Position numbers and translations under genes: made by a program | Assembly: GCF_036345915.1 (NCBI RefSeq) | Contig: NZ_CP107785.1 | Location: 930,001-994,000, forward strand | Reading direction: 5' to 3' | DNA from: Nocardia sp. NBC_00565 | GTDB taxonomy: Bacteria; Actinomycetota; Actinomycetes; Mycobacteriales; Mycobacteriaceae | DNA: 64,000 nucleotides | The notes under the pieces: generated by a model | Database searches by the model: none | What the model was told of the DNA's origin: nothing | What the model saw: only the letters and a program-made list of their open reading frames with translations | Shown: positions 26,879 to 35,369 of the stretch, in pieces | Numbering within the stretch: the first letter of the stretch is position 1 | Layout: every line of letters starts with the position of its first letter

Positions 26879-27334
26879 ATGACCATGCTGACTCTTGATA
26901 CACACACGTTCATCGCCGCCGCCCCCAAGGCGCTGCGCGCCGAAAGCGCCGGTCTGACACCGGCGCAGTTCCACGACCGCTACTGCGAGCTCACCGGCCC
27001 GATTCGGGTCGGCGACTGGTCGCCCGCGGGCAACCGGAGTGCGGAGTTCACCGCCACCCTCGAGTTCGCCGACCATCTGCGCACGGTGATCGCCACCGGC
27101 AGCCCGGTCGCCGCGATGACCTCGGCCCTCTACGACGAGGGCTATCCGGTCGAGATCCTGCAGTTCCACCAGCGTCGCACCGACGAGGGCACCGCGACCT
27201 TCGTGCAGTGCGAGTGCAACGGCAGGCGCGGCTGGGGCGCGGCGCTGGCCGATGGCGCCGCCGAATCGACGGTCCGCGCGATGATCGCGGGCGTCAATCT
27301 CCTCCGCCTCCCCGGACCTTCAGCCGATCGGTAG
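26879..27334 (+). CDS. Free-standing 2-isopropylmalate synthase regulatory (LeuA dimerisation) domain protein
   Basis: A 151-residue protein with no catalytic barrel. Residues about 50-145 match the C-terminal leucine-binding regulatory domain of LeuA: GSPVAAMTSALYDEGYPVEILQFHQ corresponds to the [27 protein letters not shown]-type segment, and GWGAALADGAAESTVRAMIAGVNLL to the terminal WGVGI...SLRAVVSAVN segment. The N-terminal 45 residues (FHDRYCELTGP) are unassigned. The upstream leader peptide and attenuator are of the type placed before true leuA genes. It may sense leucine and modulate LeuA or a related enzyme in trans, or be a relic; function is not established. Confidence 0.75.
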   Translation: MTMLTLDTHTFIAAAPKALRAESAGLTPAQFHDRYCELTGPIRVGDWSPAGNRSAEFTATLEFADHLRTVIATGSPVAAMTSALYDEGYPVEILQFHQRRTDEGTATFVQCECNGRRGWGAALADGAAESTVRAMIAGVNLLRLPGPSADR

Positions 27335-27440
27335 CTGCCGCGAGATCCACGCGGCGGGCCGACAGTCAGCAGCGAGCCGGTTCTCGGGCGTACCCGATGA
27401 GTTACCTATTTGCTCTCGAAATCAGTTGTCGCGCTCGACA

Positions 27441-27481
27441 GCGCAGGGCCGTGCACCTCGCCGAGGTACACGGCCCTGCGC
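27441..27481. terminator. Bidirectional hairpin between convergent genes
   Basis: A 13-bp perfect stem (27441-27453 / 27469-27481) encloses a second small stem. It lies between the LeuA-domain gene and thioredoxin, which point at each other. Confidence 0.7.
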
Positions 27482-27504
27482 TATTGGCGGCACTCGAGCT
27501 CGGA

Positions 27505-27873
27505 CTACTGCCCGGCCTGCTGCTCCGCGAGCTGCTTGCGCACCTCGTCCATATCCAGCGCCTTCACCTGCGTCACCAGATCCTCGAGTGCGGCGGGCGG
27601 CAGGGCGCCCGGCTGCGCGAAGACCAGCACGCCCTCGCGGAACGCCATGATCGTCGGAATGGAGCGGATGTTGGCGGCGGCGGCCAGGCCCTGCTCGGAC
27701 TCGGTGTCGACCTTGCCGTGCACGACATCGGGATGCTTGTCCGAGGAGGCCTCGAAGGTGGGTGCGAAGCTCTTGCATGGACCGCACCAGTCAGCCCAGA
27801 AATCGACGAGTACCACGTCGTTTCCGGTGACGATCTCATCGAAATTCTGTTGGTTCAGCGTCTGGGTCGCCAT
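27505..27873 (-). CDS. trxA: Thioredoxin
   Basis: A 122-residue cytosolic disulfide reductase. Active site WCGPC near residues 30-34 in VLVDFWADWCGPCKSFAPTFE, cis-proline loop in IRSIPTIMAFREG. The C-terminal tail with KALDMDEVRKQLAEQQAGQ extends beyond the minimal fold, as in several mycobacterial and nocardial TrxA paralogues. ATG 27873 has AGAGGA upstream; an upstream in-frame start would add a non-homologous basic stretch. It stands alone, so the reductase partner is encoded elsewhere. Confidence 0.93.
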   Translation of the reverse strand: MATQTLNQQNFDEIVTGNDVVLVDFWADWCGPCKSFAPTFEASSDKHPDVVHGKVDTESEQGLAAAANIRSIPTIMAFREGVLVFAQPGALPPAALEDLVTQVKALDMDEVRKQLAEQQAGQ

Positions 27874-27942
27874 GACGTCCTCTCGTCTCGTATGTCGCCT
27901 GCTGTAACGCCCGGCGCTGTCCATATCTTCCAGCGCTTGCCG

Positions 27943-28464
27943 CTATCTTCCACGGGCGATCGGCCACTCACGCCGTTGGTCGCCGTCCCAACGCCGTATA
28001 CCCACCACGGTCGCCGGGAAATCGCGATCTCGGGCAACCGCGTGGATGGCCTCACCCAGATATTGGGTCGCCACCCGTTTGGCCAGCGTGACGTGCGGTG
28101 TCCATTCGTCGGGATGCAGATTCGCCGGGATGCCGGGGCACGGCGCCACCGCGGCGAAGATGCGCCGCTGCAGCGCGATCAGCTGCTCCGAGGGCACCAC
28201 CAGCCGGACCAGGATCGGATTGCGCGCGCCGAATACCAGCAGCCCGCCGAGGCGCACCGGAATCGGCCGGAAGCTCAGCTGGTCGAGTGCGTGATCGATG
28301 CGCGGCCAGATCTGTCTGGCCACGGCGACGGTGATATGCGGCCGATTGGTCTCGGTGGTCTTGCCCGCGAGGCTCGGGATGCCCGCGTCCGCGAGCAACT
28401 GCCACTGCCGCCGGATCTCCGCATCGGCCGCGTCGTCCAACAGCAATTCGACCGACTGCACCAT
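27943..28464 (-). CDS. 2H phosphoesterase (2'-5' RNA ligase family)
   Basis: A 173-residue protein with two HxT motifs, PHITV near residue 43 and PHVTL near residue 124, in the two symmetrical lobes of the 2H superfamily. Members hydrolyse 2',3'-cyclic phosphates or join RNA ends; the cellular role in bacteria is mostly unclear. ATG 28464 is chosen; TAACCT ends 9 bases upstream and no Shine-Dalgarno is present, again compatible with a leaderless message. GTG 28470 is an alternative. Divergent from the dehydrogenase gene. Confidence 0.82.
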   Translation of the reverse strand: MVQSVELLLDDAADAEIRRQWQLLADAGIPSLAGKTTETNRPHITVAVARQIWPRIDHALDQLSFRPIPVRLGGLLVFGARNPILVRLVVPSEQLIALQRRIFAAVAPCPGIPANLHPDEWTPHVTLAKRVATQYLGEAIHAVARDRDFPATVVGIRRWDGDQRREWPIARGR

Positions 28465-28569
28465 ATTCACCAGAGGTTAGCCGTCCGCGCAGCGCGATGG
28501 GCGGCCAACCCGACGACCCAGCCGCGGGTCGGTTCGATCGCGTTCGGTGATCGGCGGGAGGATGACCCA

Positions 28570-29667
28570 GTGAACGATGCGACGCAACGTAGCGCCACGC
28601 CCCTGCGGCTCGGCCTGATCGACGGCGACGGCATCGGCCCGGAGGTGGTCCGGGCCACCCGCGCCGTCGTCGACGAGGCCATGTCCGCGGCGGGCGCGAC
28701 CCCGGTGTACTGGGTGCCCTTGTTGATGGGGCACCGCGCCATCGAGGAATTCGGCGATCCGCTGCCCGAGCAAACCTGTACGGCGCTGGACGAACTCGAC
28801 GCCTGGATCCTCGGTCCGCACGACAATGCCGCCTACCCACCCGAGCATCGCGCCGCCGTAGCGCCCGGCGGCGCCATCCGTAAACGCTTCGGCCTCTACG
28901 CCAACATCCGCCCGGCCCGCGCCTTTGCCGGTATCAAGGCGACCGCGCCCGATATTGATCTGGTGATAGTCCGGGAGAACAGTGAGGGCTTCTACGCCGA
29001 CCGCAATATGTTCGCCGGGTCCGGCGAGTTTCGGCCGACACCCGACGTCGCGATGGCGGTCGGTGTGGTCACTCGGCAAGCGTGCGAGCGGATCGCGCAC
29101 GAAGCCTTTCGGCTGGCGGCCGCGCGCCGCAAGCGGGTGACCATCGTGCACAAGGCCAACGTGCTGCCCATGACCATGGGTCTGTTCCGCGACGTCTGCC
29201 GTGATATCGCTCACGCCTATCCGGGCATCGAGGTCGATGATGAACATGTCGACGCGACCGCCGCCCATCTGGTCCGCGCCGCTCGCGACTACGACGTGCT
29301 GGTGACCGAGAACCTCTTCGGCGACATCCTTTCCGATCTCGCGGCAGAGTTGAGCGGATCACTGGGCATCGCCGCGTCACTGAACTGCTCGGCGACCAAG
29401 GCGATGGCCCAGGCCGTGCACGGCGCCGCACCGACCCTCGCCGGACACAACCGCGCAAACCCGGCCGCACTGCAGCTCTCGGCGGCAATGTTGTTGCACT
29501 GGCTGGGAATTCGCGATAACAACCGCGCGCTGCTGAGCGCCGGCGAACGCATCGAACGCGCCGTGGCGACCACCTTCGCCGCCGGCATCGCCACCGCAGA
29601 CCTCGGTGGCCTCGCCTCGACCAGCGAATTCACCGAGCAGGTCGCCGCCCGCGTGCACCGGCGCTGA
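28570..29667 (+). CDS. Isocitrate/isopropylmalate dehydrogenase family enzyme
   Basis: A 365-residue NAD(P)-dependent beta-decarboxylating dehydrogenase. Family motifs: GDGIGPEVV (residues about 14-22), substrate arginines in KRFGLYANIRPAR, RENSEGFYAD, catalytic Lys in IVHKANVLPMT, metal-binding Asp residues in DDEHVDATA and ENLFGDILSDLAA, and a nucleotide loop HGAAPTLAGHNRANPAA. The RENSEGFYAD segment differs from classical LeuB (RELTGGIYFG) and is closer to tartrate, homoisocitrate or IDH-like branches, so the substrate is open. GTG 28570 has GGGAGG upstream. It lies near the free LeuA regulatory domain, which hints at branched-chain 2-oxoacid chemistry; that link is inference. Confidence 0.85.
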   Translation: MNDATQRSATPLRLGLIDGDGIGPEVVRATRAVVDEAMSAAGATPVYWVPLLMGHRAIEEFGDPLPEQTCTALDELDAWILGPHDNAAYPPEHRAAVAPGGAIRKRFGLYANIRPARAFAGIKATAPDIDLVIVRENSEGFYADRNMFAGSGEFRPTPDVAMAVGVVTRQACERIAHEAFRLAAARRKRVTIVHKANVLPMTMGLFRDVCRDIAHAYPGIEVDDEHVDATAAHLVRAARDYDVLVTENLFGDILSDLAAELSGSLGIAASLNCSATKAMAQAVHGAAPTLAGHNRANPAALQLSAAMLLHWLGIRDNNRALLSAGERIERAVATTFAAGIATADLGGLASTSEFTEQVAARVHRR

Positions 29668-30184
29668 CCCGTCCGGTCCGTCACCGCGTTCACCTGATGG
29701 AGTAGCCATTCGATCTGCACAGCGGCCCTCGCCCTCGCGGGGCGACCGGCCGCGAGCACGTGGTCGCGGGCCGGTAGGCAATAAGCTCGCGGCCGAGAAG
29801 CGAAATACTGATTTGCCATTTGAAGGTGCCGACCCCGGACCGGGGCGCGTTCGCCCGAGGTTCGCTTATCCGAGCCAACGGGGTGGCGTGACATGCGGCG
29901 CGCGACGCTCAGGGTCCGGCCTGATTCGATCGGGAGTGCTCGGCGCGATCGGCGCCTGCGCTGTGTCGGAAGACACGACCGCTGCCACCTCGTCGGAGCA
30001 ACTGGCCAGCGAACGAGAAGGTAGGGTGTTGCGGCGGTGTATCGGCACCTGGGCGCAACAGTGAGTTCGCAACGACTTCGTGTCGCTCTTTCGTCACTGT
30101 CCAGCACGAAACGGCTGGATCGCTTAGATTGCCAAACGGGTGGTGACACCCGGGTTTCTCGAATCCGAAATGTGGAGGGCTGCT
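29668..30184. other. 517-base intergenic region
   Basis: No convincing gene on either strand: the short open frames are Arg/Pro-rich and lack ribosome sites and codon bias. It contains the hairpin at 29746-29774, a GGAGG ribosome site at 30174-30178 for the next gene, and a small hairpin CGGGTG GTGA CACCCG at 30137-30152 just upstream of it. Confidence 0.55.
29746..29774 (+). terminator. Hairpin after the dehydrogenase gene
   Basis: CCGGCCGCGA pairs with TCGCGGGCCGG (one bulged G), 79 bases after the dehydrogenase stop. Confidence 0.45.
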
Positions 30185-31090
30185 GTGTCTGTTCGATCGG
30201 TTCTTGGCAGGCGCGCCCTGCAAACGATGTGCGTGCTCGCCGGCGGTGCGCTGGTGTTGACGGGCTGTAGTAACTCCGAGGACAACTCGCCCACGGTCGC
30301 GAAGGTTTCCGGTGTCGACAAGGTCGACGCGGCCGCCGCGCTGCTCCCGGACAAGATCAAGCAGTCGGGCAAGCTCGTCATCGGAACGAACATCCCCTAC
30401 CAGCCCAACGAGTACAAGGATCCCAGCGGCAAGATCGTCGGCTTCGATGTCGACATGATGGATGCGGTCGCCGCGACCCTCGGTCTCAAGGCCGAATACC
30501 TCGAATCCTCCTTCGAGAAGATCATTCCCGCGATCCAGGCGGGCACCTACGACGTCGGCATGTCCTCCATCACCGACTCCAAGGAACGCGAACAGAGCGT
30601 CGACTTCACCACCTACTTCAACGCGGGCAGCCAGTGGGCGCAGCAGGCAGGTAAGCCGATCGACCCGGACAACGCCTGCGGTAAGCGGGTCGCGGTGCAG
30701 GCCACCACGGTTCAGGACACCGACGAGATCCCGGCCCGCAGCAAGAAGTGCGAGGAGCAGGGCAAGCCCGCCATCGATAAGAAGCCGTTCGACGAGCAGA
30801 GCGCGGCGACCAACGCCCTGGTGCTCGGCCAGGTCGACGCGATGTCGGCGGATTCGCCGGTGACCGCGTACGCGATCAAGAAGAGCGACGGCAAGATCGA
30901 GGCGGCCGGCAAGGTCTTCGACTCCGCCCCCTACGGCTGGGCCATCCCGAAGGGCTCGGCGCTCGGCAAGGCGCTGCAGGCCGCCGTCCAGCACCTGATC
31001 GATAACGGCAAATACCTGGAGATCACCAAGAATTGGGGTGTACAGGAAGGCGCGATCACCAAGTCGGTCATCAACGGCGCCGAGAGCTGA
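30185..31090 (+). CDS. Polar amino acid ABC transporter, substrate-binding lipoprotein
   Basis: A 301-residue SBP family 3 lipoprotein: signal peptide ending in lipobox LVLTGC (Cys about residue 27), then a binding domain with IGTNIPYQPNEYKDPSG, VGFDVDMMDAVAATLG, SSITDSKEREQSVDFTTYF and a C-terminal LIDNGKYLEITKNWG. GTG 30185 has GGAGG 6 bases upstream. First gene of a three-gene operon with permease and ATPase. Glutamate/glutamine- or basic amino-acid-type ligand is likely but not resolved. Confidence 0.9.
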   Translation: MSVRSVLGRRALQTMCVLAGGALVLTGCSNSEDNSPTVAKVSGVDKVDAAAALLPDKIKQSGKLVIGTNIPYQPNEYKDPSGKIVGFDVDMMDAVAATLGLKAEYLESSFEKIIPAIQAGTYDVGMSSITDSKEREQSVDFTTYFNAGSQWAQQAGKPIDPDNACGKRVAVQATTVQDTDEIPARSKKCEEQGKPAIDKKPFDEQSAATNALVLGQVDAMSADSPVTAYAIKKSDGKIEAAGKVFDSAPYGWAIPKGSALGKALQAAVQHLIDNGKYLEITKNWGVQEGAITKSVINGAES

Positions 31091-31093
31091 TCG

Positions 31094-32056
31094 ATGTCAT
31101 CTCCTGAGACCACGTCGGCGCCCGGCGACAACACCGGGCCCGGCGGGCCGATCGACTCGGCAGAACCGGAGCCGATCAAGGCCGTTCCACTACGCAGGCC
31201 GGGCCGCTGGATCGCCGCGGCGATCATCCTCGCCCTGCTCGGGCTCTTCATCTACGGCGCGGCCACCAACTCCGCGTACGGCTGGGGGACCTACCGGAAG
31301 TACCTGTTCGACAGCCGGATCGCCTCCGGTGCGGTGGTCACCCTGGAGCTCACCGTGCTGGCGATGGCCATTGCCGTCGCACTCGGCACGGTGCTCGCGG
31401 TGATGCGCCTGTCGCCGAATCCGGTGCTGCGCTCGGCGGCCTGGGTATATCTCTGGATCTTCCGTGGCACACCGGTTTTCGTGCAGTTGGTGTTCTGGGG
31501 TCTGTTCCCGTCGCTGTACAAGTCGATCCAGCTCGGCGTGCCGTTCGGACCCGAATTCGTGCGGATCGATGTGCAGGGATTGCAGGCCGCGTTCACCTTC
31601 GCGGTGATCGGCCTCGGTCTGAACGAGGCCGCGTATATGGCCGAAATCGTCCGTGCCGGAATCAATTCCGTCGGTGAGGGGCAGCGCGAGGCCTCGACGG
31701 CGCTCGGTATGTCGTGGTCGCAGACCATGCGCAGGACCGTACTGCCGCAGGCGATGCGGGTGATCATCCCGCCGACCGGCAACGAGCTCATCGGCATGCT
31801 GAAGACCACCTCACTGGTCACCGCGATCCCGTTGAGTACCGACCTGTACGGACGAGCCCGTGATATCTACGGCGTGAACTTCCAGCCGATTCCGCTGCTG
31901 TTGGTCACGGCCACTTGGTATCTCGCGGTCACCAGCGTGTTGATGGTCGGGCAGTACTACCTGGAGCGCTACTACTCGCGGGGTGCCTCGCGGCAGCTGA
32001 CCGCCAAGCAGCTGCAGGAACTGGCCGACGCTCAGACGATTGTGAAGGCGAAATGA
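31094..32056 (+). CDS. Polar amino acid ABC transporter permease
   Basis: A 320-residue permease with an unusual N-terminal Pro/Gly-rich cytoplasmic extension (about 35 residues), then about five or six membrane helices. Family pattern [16 protein letters not shown] and coupling loop [25 protein letters not shown] are present. It starts 3 bases after the binding-protein stop, and its own TGA overlaps the ATPase ATG. Confidence 0.92.
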   Translation: MSSPETTSAPGDNTGPGGPIDSAEPEPIKAVPLRRPGRWIAAAIILALLGLFIYGAATNSAYGWGTYRKYLFDSRIASGAVVTLELTVLAMAIAVALGTVLAVMRLSPNPVLRSAAWVYLWIFRGTPVFVQLVFWGLFPSLYKSIQLGVPFGPEFVRIDVQGLQAAFTFAVIGLGLNEAAYMAEIVRAGINSVGEGQREASTALGMSWSQTMRRTVLPQAMRVIIPPTGNELIGMLKTTSLVTAIPLSTDLYGRARDIYGVNFQPIPLLLVTATWYLAVTSVLMVGQYYLERYYSRGASRQLTAKQLQELADAQTIVKAK

Positions 32057-32841
32057 GCTCGAGTCTGGACAAGAACGATGCGGCGCCGATGATCGTCGCG
32101 GATCGGGTGTGCAAGAACTTCGGTGCGCTGCAGGTGCTCAAGGGCATCTCGCTCGAGGTCGGGCGTGGCGATGTGCTCTGCCTGATCGGGCCGTCGGGTT
32201 CGGGCAAGTCGACCTTCCTGCGCTGCATCAACCACCTCGAGCAGGTGAACGCGGGGCGGCTCTATGTCGACGGTGATCTCATCGGCTATCGCGAAAAGGG
32301 CGGCAAGCTCTACGAACTGCACCCGCGCGACGCGGCCAAGCAGCGTCGCGATATCGGCATGGTGTTCCAGCACTTCAACCTGTTCCCGCATCGGACGGCG
32401 CTGGAGAACATCGTCGAGGCGCCGATCCAGGTGAAGGGTATCCGCAAGGCCGATGCGGTGGCTCGCGCGCACGAGCTGCTGGATCGAGTCGGCATGGGAG
32501 ACAAGGCGAATGCCTATCCCGCGCAGCTCTCCGGCGGCCAGCAGCAGCGCGTCGCCATCGCCCGCGCGCTGGCCATGGATCCCAAGCTGATGCTCTTCGA
32601 CGAGCCGACCTCGGCGCTGGATCCGGAGCTGGTCGGCGAGGTGCTCGGCGTCATGCGCGAACTCGCCGCCGACGGTATGACGATGGTGGTCGTGACCCAC
32701 GAAATGGGTTTCGCCCGTGAGGTTGCCGACCAACTGGTGTTCATGGACGGCGGTGTCGTCGTCGAGGCGGGTAATCCGCGCGAAGTGCTCGCGGACCCGA
32801 AACATGAACGCACCAAAGCGTTCCTGTCGCGGCTGCTCTGA
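32053..32841 (+). CDS. Polar amino acid ABC transporter ATPase (GlnQ/HisP type)
   Basis: A 262-residue ATPase. Walker [10 protein letters not shown] near residues 46-54, Q-loop [10 protein letters not shown], signature LSGGQQQR, Walker [15 protein letters not shown] and switch His in [12 protein letters not shown] 32053 overlaps the permease stop. A short insertion [24 protein letters not shown] is typical of this subfamily. It is the only polar amino acid ATPase in the window and could also serve the ATPase-less pair at 7156-8585. Confidence 0.94.
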   Translation: MSSSLDKNDAAPMIVADRVCKNFGALQVLKGISLEVGRGDVLCLIGPSGSGKSTFLRCINHLEQVNAGRLYVDGDLIGYREKGGKLYELHPRDAAKQRRDIGMVFQHFNLFPHRTALENIVEAPIQVKGIRKADAVARAHELLDRVGMGDKANAYPAQLSGGQQQRVAIARALAMDPKLMLFDEPTSALDPELVGEVLGVMRELAADGMTMVVVTHEMGFAREVADQLVFMDGGVVVEAGNPREVLADPKHERTKAFLSRLL

Positions 32842-32886
32842 TTCGCAGTGCGGGAACCGGGCCAGTCCGACTCGGTCCCCGCAATT

Positions 32887-33777
32887 TCAGCTACCGCTCA
32901 ATCCGATACGGAGTTGTCCGAGTAGGACTTTCGCGGCCGGGCTGTCCGGACGATCCCGCCGCCACGCCAGTGCGAGCTGTCCATGTAGCTCCGGTTCGAT
33001 GATCGGTCGCACCCGTACGCCGAACGCCTCGGCCTCGGTCGGCGTGAGCGCGGGCACCACCGCGATGCCGAGGCCGCGGGCGGCCAGCAGGAGCAGTAGC
33101 GGGGGAGCGGCGGCCTCGAAGGCGACGTCGGGCTCGAATCCCGCTGCGGCACAAGCACGATCGAGCACACCCCGGATTCCGGTTCCGCGTGGCAGGCAGA
33201 TCAGCGGGTGGTCGCGCAGCTCGGCCAGCGTGATCCGGCCGCTTCCCCCGTCCGCCGCGACCGCCGCTACCACTGGCGTATCGAGCACCACGTCGACGCC
33301 GATATCGTCGCCGATCTCCGCGCCGGTCAACCCGATCAACGCGATATCCAATTCTCCGCCGCGCACCGCCGCCAGCATATTCTCGGAGGTGTCCTCGGTC
33401 AGGCTGATGCCGACCTGCGGGTGATCGTCGTGAAAATCCGCCAGCACCGTGGCGATATCGAAATCCTCGCTCGCGGTACCCGAGACGCATCCGACGCGGA
33501 CGTGTCCGCGCAGTAGTCCGGTGAACTCGTCCACCGTCGCGGTGACCCGCTCAGCCGCCGCGAGCGCGGTCCTGGCATGCGGTAGCACTGCCGCGCCCAC
33601 CTCGGTCAACGTCACCGAACGACTGCCCCGATCGAGCAGTTGTTGTCCCAGTTCGCGTTCGAGCTGGCGGATCTGCGCGCTGAGGCCGGGCTGCGCCAGA
33701 TGTAACCGGGCGGCGGCGCGGGTGAAGTTGGCCTCCTCGACCACGGTCACGAAGTAGCGCAGCTGTCGCAGTTCCAT
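32887..33777 (-). CDS. LysR-family transcriptional regulator
   Basis: A 296-residue regulator with N-terminal winged helix (MELRQLRYFVTVVEEANFTRAAARLHLAQPGLSAQIRQLE) and a C-terminal co-inducer domain (about 90-296). It is transcribed divergently from a flavin oxidase, the usual arrangement for autoregulation and control of the partner. ATG 33777 is chosen: a perfect TATAAT ends 8 bases upstream, so the message is probably leaderless. Effector unknown. Confidence 0.92.
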   Translation of the reverse strand: MELRQLRYFVTVVEEANFTRAAARLHLAQPGLSAQIRQLERELGQQLLDRGSRSVTLTEVGAAVLPHARTALAAAERVTATVDEFTGLLRGHVRVGCVSGTASEDFDIATVLADFHDDHPQVGISLTEDTSENMLAAVRGGELDIALIGLTGAEIGDDIGVDVVLDTPVVAAVAADGGSGRITLAELRDHPLICLPRGTGIRGVLDRACAAAGFEPDVAFEAAAPPLLLLLAARGLGIAVVPALTPTEAEAFGVRVRPIIEPELHGQLALAWRRDRPDSPAAKVLLGQLRIGLSGS

Positions 33778-33785
33778 AACCAACC

Positions 33786-33791
33786 ATTATA
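33786..33791 (-). promoter_or_regulatory. -10 box TATAAT of the lysR gene
   Basis: A perfect consensus hexamer on the minus strand, 8 bases before ATG 33777. No Shine-Dalgarno follows it. Confidence 0.65.
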
Positions 33792-33801
33792 GGAGCGAGC
33801 A

Positions 33802-33824
33802 GAACTATCTGTTGGACTTCTGAT
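33802..33824 (+). promoter_or_regulatory. LysR-type operator candidate
   Basis: CAGAA and TTCTG arms separated by 13 bases form an interrupted palindrome in the short space between the divergent lysR and oxidase genes. This is the expected place for a LysR recognition site of the T-N11-A style. The limits given may be off by a few bases. Confidence 0.45.
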
Positions 33825-33848
33825 TGGGCCGCGGGCATCGTCTGAGGC

Positions 33849-35213
33849 ATGGGAAACACCGCCGAACAGATCATCGACACCACCGCCTTCACCGGCCCGG
33901 TCTTCCGCCCCGGCGATACCGGATACGATGCGGAGATCGCAGGCTTCCAGGCCGCGTACACCCATCGCCCCGCGCTCGTCGTCGGCGCGGTGCACGCCGA
34001 GGATGTCCGCAGTGCGGTGGAATACGCCGCGCGCCATGGACTTCCGGTGGCGGTGCAGGCCACCGGGCACGGGCTCTCGGTAGCGGCCGCGGGCGGCGTA
34101 CTGATCAGCACCCGCAGGATGACCGATATTCGTATCGACCCGGAGGCCCGGATCGCTCGCGTCGCAGCCGGAGTGCGGGCCGGTGCGCTGGTCGAGGCCG
34201 CCGCGCAATACGGGCTGGCACCGTTGAACGGCTCCTCGCCCTCCGTCGGCGTCGTCGGCTACAGCCTGGGCGGTGGATTGGGCCTGCTGGCACGACAATT
34301 CGGCTATGCGGGCGACCATGTGCGCATCATCGAGCTCGTCACCGCGGACGGGCGGGTCCGCATGCTGACCCCTGGCGACGAACTCTTCGGCGCGGTGCTC
34401 GGCAGCGGCGGCAACTTCGGCGTGGTGACCGCGCTGGAATTGGAACTCGTGCCGATCGCCACCGTCTACGGCGGCCAGGTGGTCTTCGACGCGCCGTTGG
34501 TCGAGCAGGCGCTGGAAGCGTGGAAGGACTGGACCGCAACGGTTCCCGAGGAGCTGACCTCGACGGTCACCGTGCTGACCTTCCCGCCCATCCCGCAGGT
34601 CCCCGAACCGTTGCGCGGCCGCTACGTCGCGTCGATTCGGATCGCCTACAACGGATCCGCCGAGGAAGGCGAGCGTTTGGTCGCCCCGCTGCGCGCCGTC
34701 GGCGATCGCCTGAAGGATGACCTGCGGGTCATGCCGTACACCGAATCGCACACCATCCACAGCGATCCGGACCATCCGCACGCATACGCCGCCACCAATG
34801 CGTTGCTGGGGGAGTTCACCGGAGAAACGTTGTCCGCCTTGCTCACTGCCACCGAGCCGATCCAGGCCGTCGTCGATATCCGGCACCTCGGTGGCGCGTT
34901 GCGCAGGGGCGGGCCCGCGGGTATCGCCGTCGACAACCGCGACGCCGAATACGTCGTTCGCGTCATCACCATGCCCGGACCCGATGCGGGTGACGCGGTG
35001 CCCGCGGAGCACGCGGTGGTCCGCGCGGCGCTGGCACCCTGGACCGTCGGCCACAGCCTCAACTTTCTCTACGGCGCGGGTGCCGCCGCCGACGAAGCGC
35101 AGACCCGGGGCGGCTACACGCCGGACACCTACGCCCGCCTCAGCGCGCTGAAGGCAAAGTACGACCCGCGCAACATGTTCCGCTTCAACCGCAATATCGA
35201 ACCCGCCGATTGA
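33849..35213 (+). CDS. FAD-binding oxidoreductase (berberine-bridge/PCMH type)
   Basis: A 454-residue flavoprotein. The PCMH FAD-binding domain (about 35-205) has VQATGHGLS with His74 as the likely covalent 8-alpha-histidyl attachment site, and SVGVVGYSLGGGLGLLARQFG in place of the Cys-containing loop of bicovalent enzymes, so single covalent linkage is expected. The C-terminal berberine-bridge segment YDPRNMFRFNRNI (about 435-447) is present. Substrate is probably a sugar, alcohol or secondary metabolite. No signal peptide. Divergent from lysR. Confidence 0.9.
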   Translation: MGNTAEQIIDTTAFTGPVFRPGDTGYDAEIAGFQAAYTHRPALVVGAVHAEDVRSAVEYAARHGLPVAVQATGHGLSVAAAGGVLISTRRMTDIRIDPEARIARVAAGVRAGALVEAAAQYGLAPLNGSSPSVGVVGYSLGGGLGLLARQFGYAGDHVRIIELVTADGRVRMLTPGDELFGAVLGSGGNFGVVTALELELVPIATVYGGQVVFDAPLVEQALEAWKDWTATVPEELTSTVTVLTFPPIPQVPEPLRGRYVASIRIAYNGSAEEGERLVAPLRAVGDRLKDDLRVMPYTESHTIHSDPDHPHAYAATNALLGEFTGETLSALLTATEPIQAVVDIRHLGGALRRGGPAGIAVDNRDAEYVVRVITMPGPDAGDAVPAEHAVVRAALAPWTVGHSLNFLYGAGAAADEAQTRGGYTPDTYARLSALKAKYDPRNMFRFNRNIEPAD

Positions 35214-35248
35214 CGGAATGCCGTACGTCCTGCGGCTGCGCCGACCGA

Positions 35249-35288
35249 AGCCCCCGCGTGGGTCCGAATCCGGACTCGTGCGGGGGCT
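35249..35288 (+). terminator. Hairpin after the flavin oxidase
   Basis: AGCCCCCGC (35249-35257) pairs with GCGGGGGCT (35280-35288), with an inner stem GTCCG/CGGAC. It lies 35 bases past the stop. Confidence 0.6.
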
Positions 35289-35339
35289 GCAGTCGCAGCG
35301 AGGGAGTGAGTGCGGGGCGGCAGCGCCGGTGCTATCTTG

Positions 35340-35357
35340 GTGATATCACTTTGATAC
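35340..35357 (+). promoter_or_regulatory. Operator candidate: GTGATATCAC plus TGATAC
   Basis: A 10-bp palindrome GTGATATCAC (35340-35349) is followed by a half-site TGATAC (35352-35357). The two TGATA cores are 11 bp apart, one helical turn. Short A/T-centred sites in tandem are typical of ribbon-helix-helix repressors, and such a protein is encoded by the second gene of this operon. ATG 35370 lies 12 bases downstream, with GGAGGA between. Confidence 0.55.
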
Positions 35358-35369
35358 TCGGAGGATGTC

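Noticed and set aside
27208..28569. N-terminal extension of the dehydrogenase to 819 residues
   Set aside because: Runs antisense over thioredoxin and the 2H phosphoesterase; the ribosome site at about 28556 marks the real start.
29289..30149. Long minus-strand open frame overlapping the dehydrogenase
   Set aside because: It is antisense to a well-supported gene for half its length, Arg/Ser-rich, with no domain or ribosome site; typical high-GC shadow.
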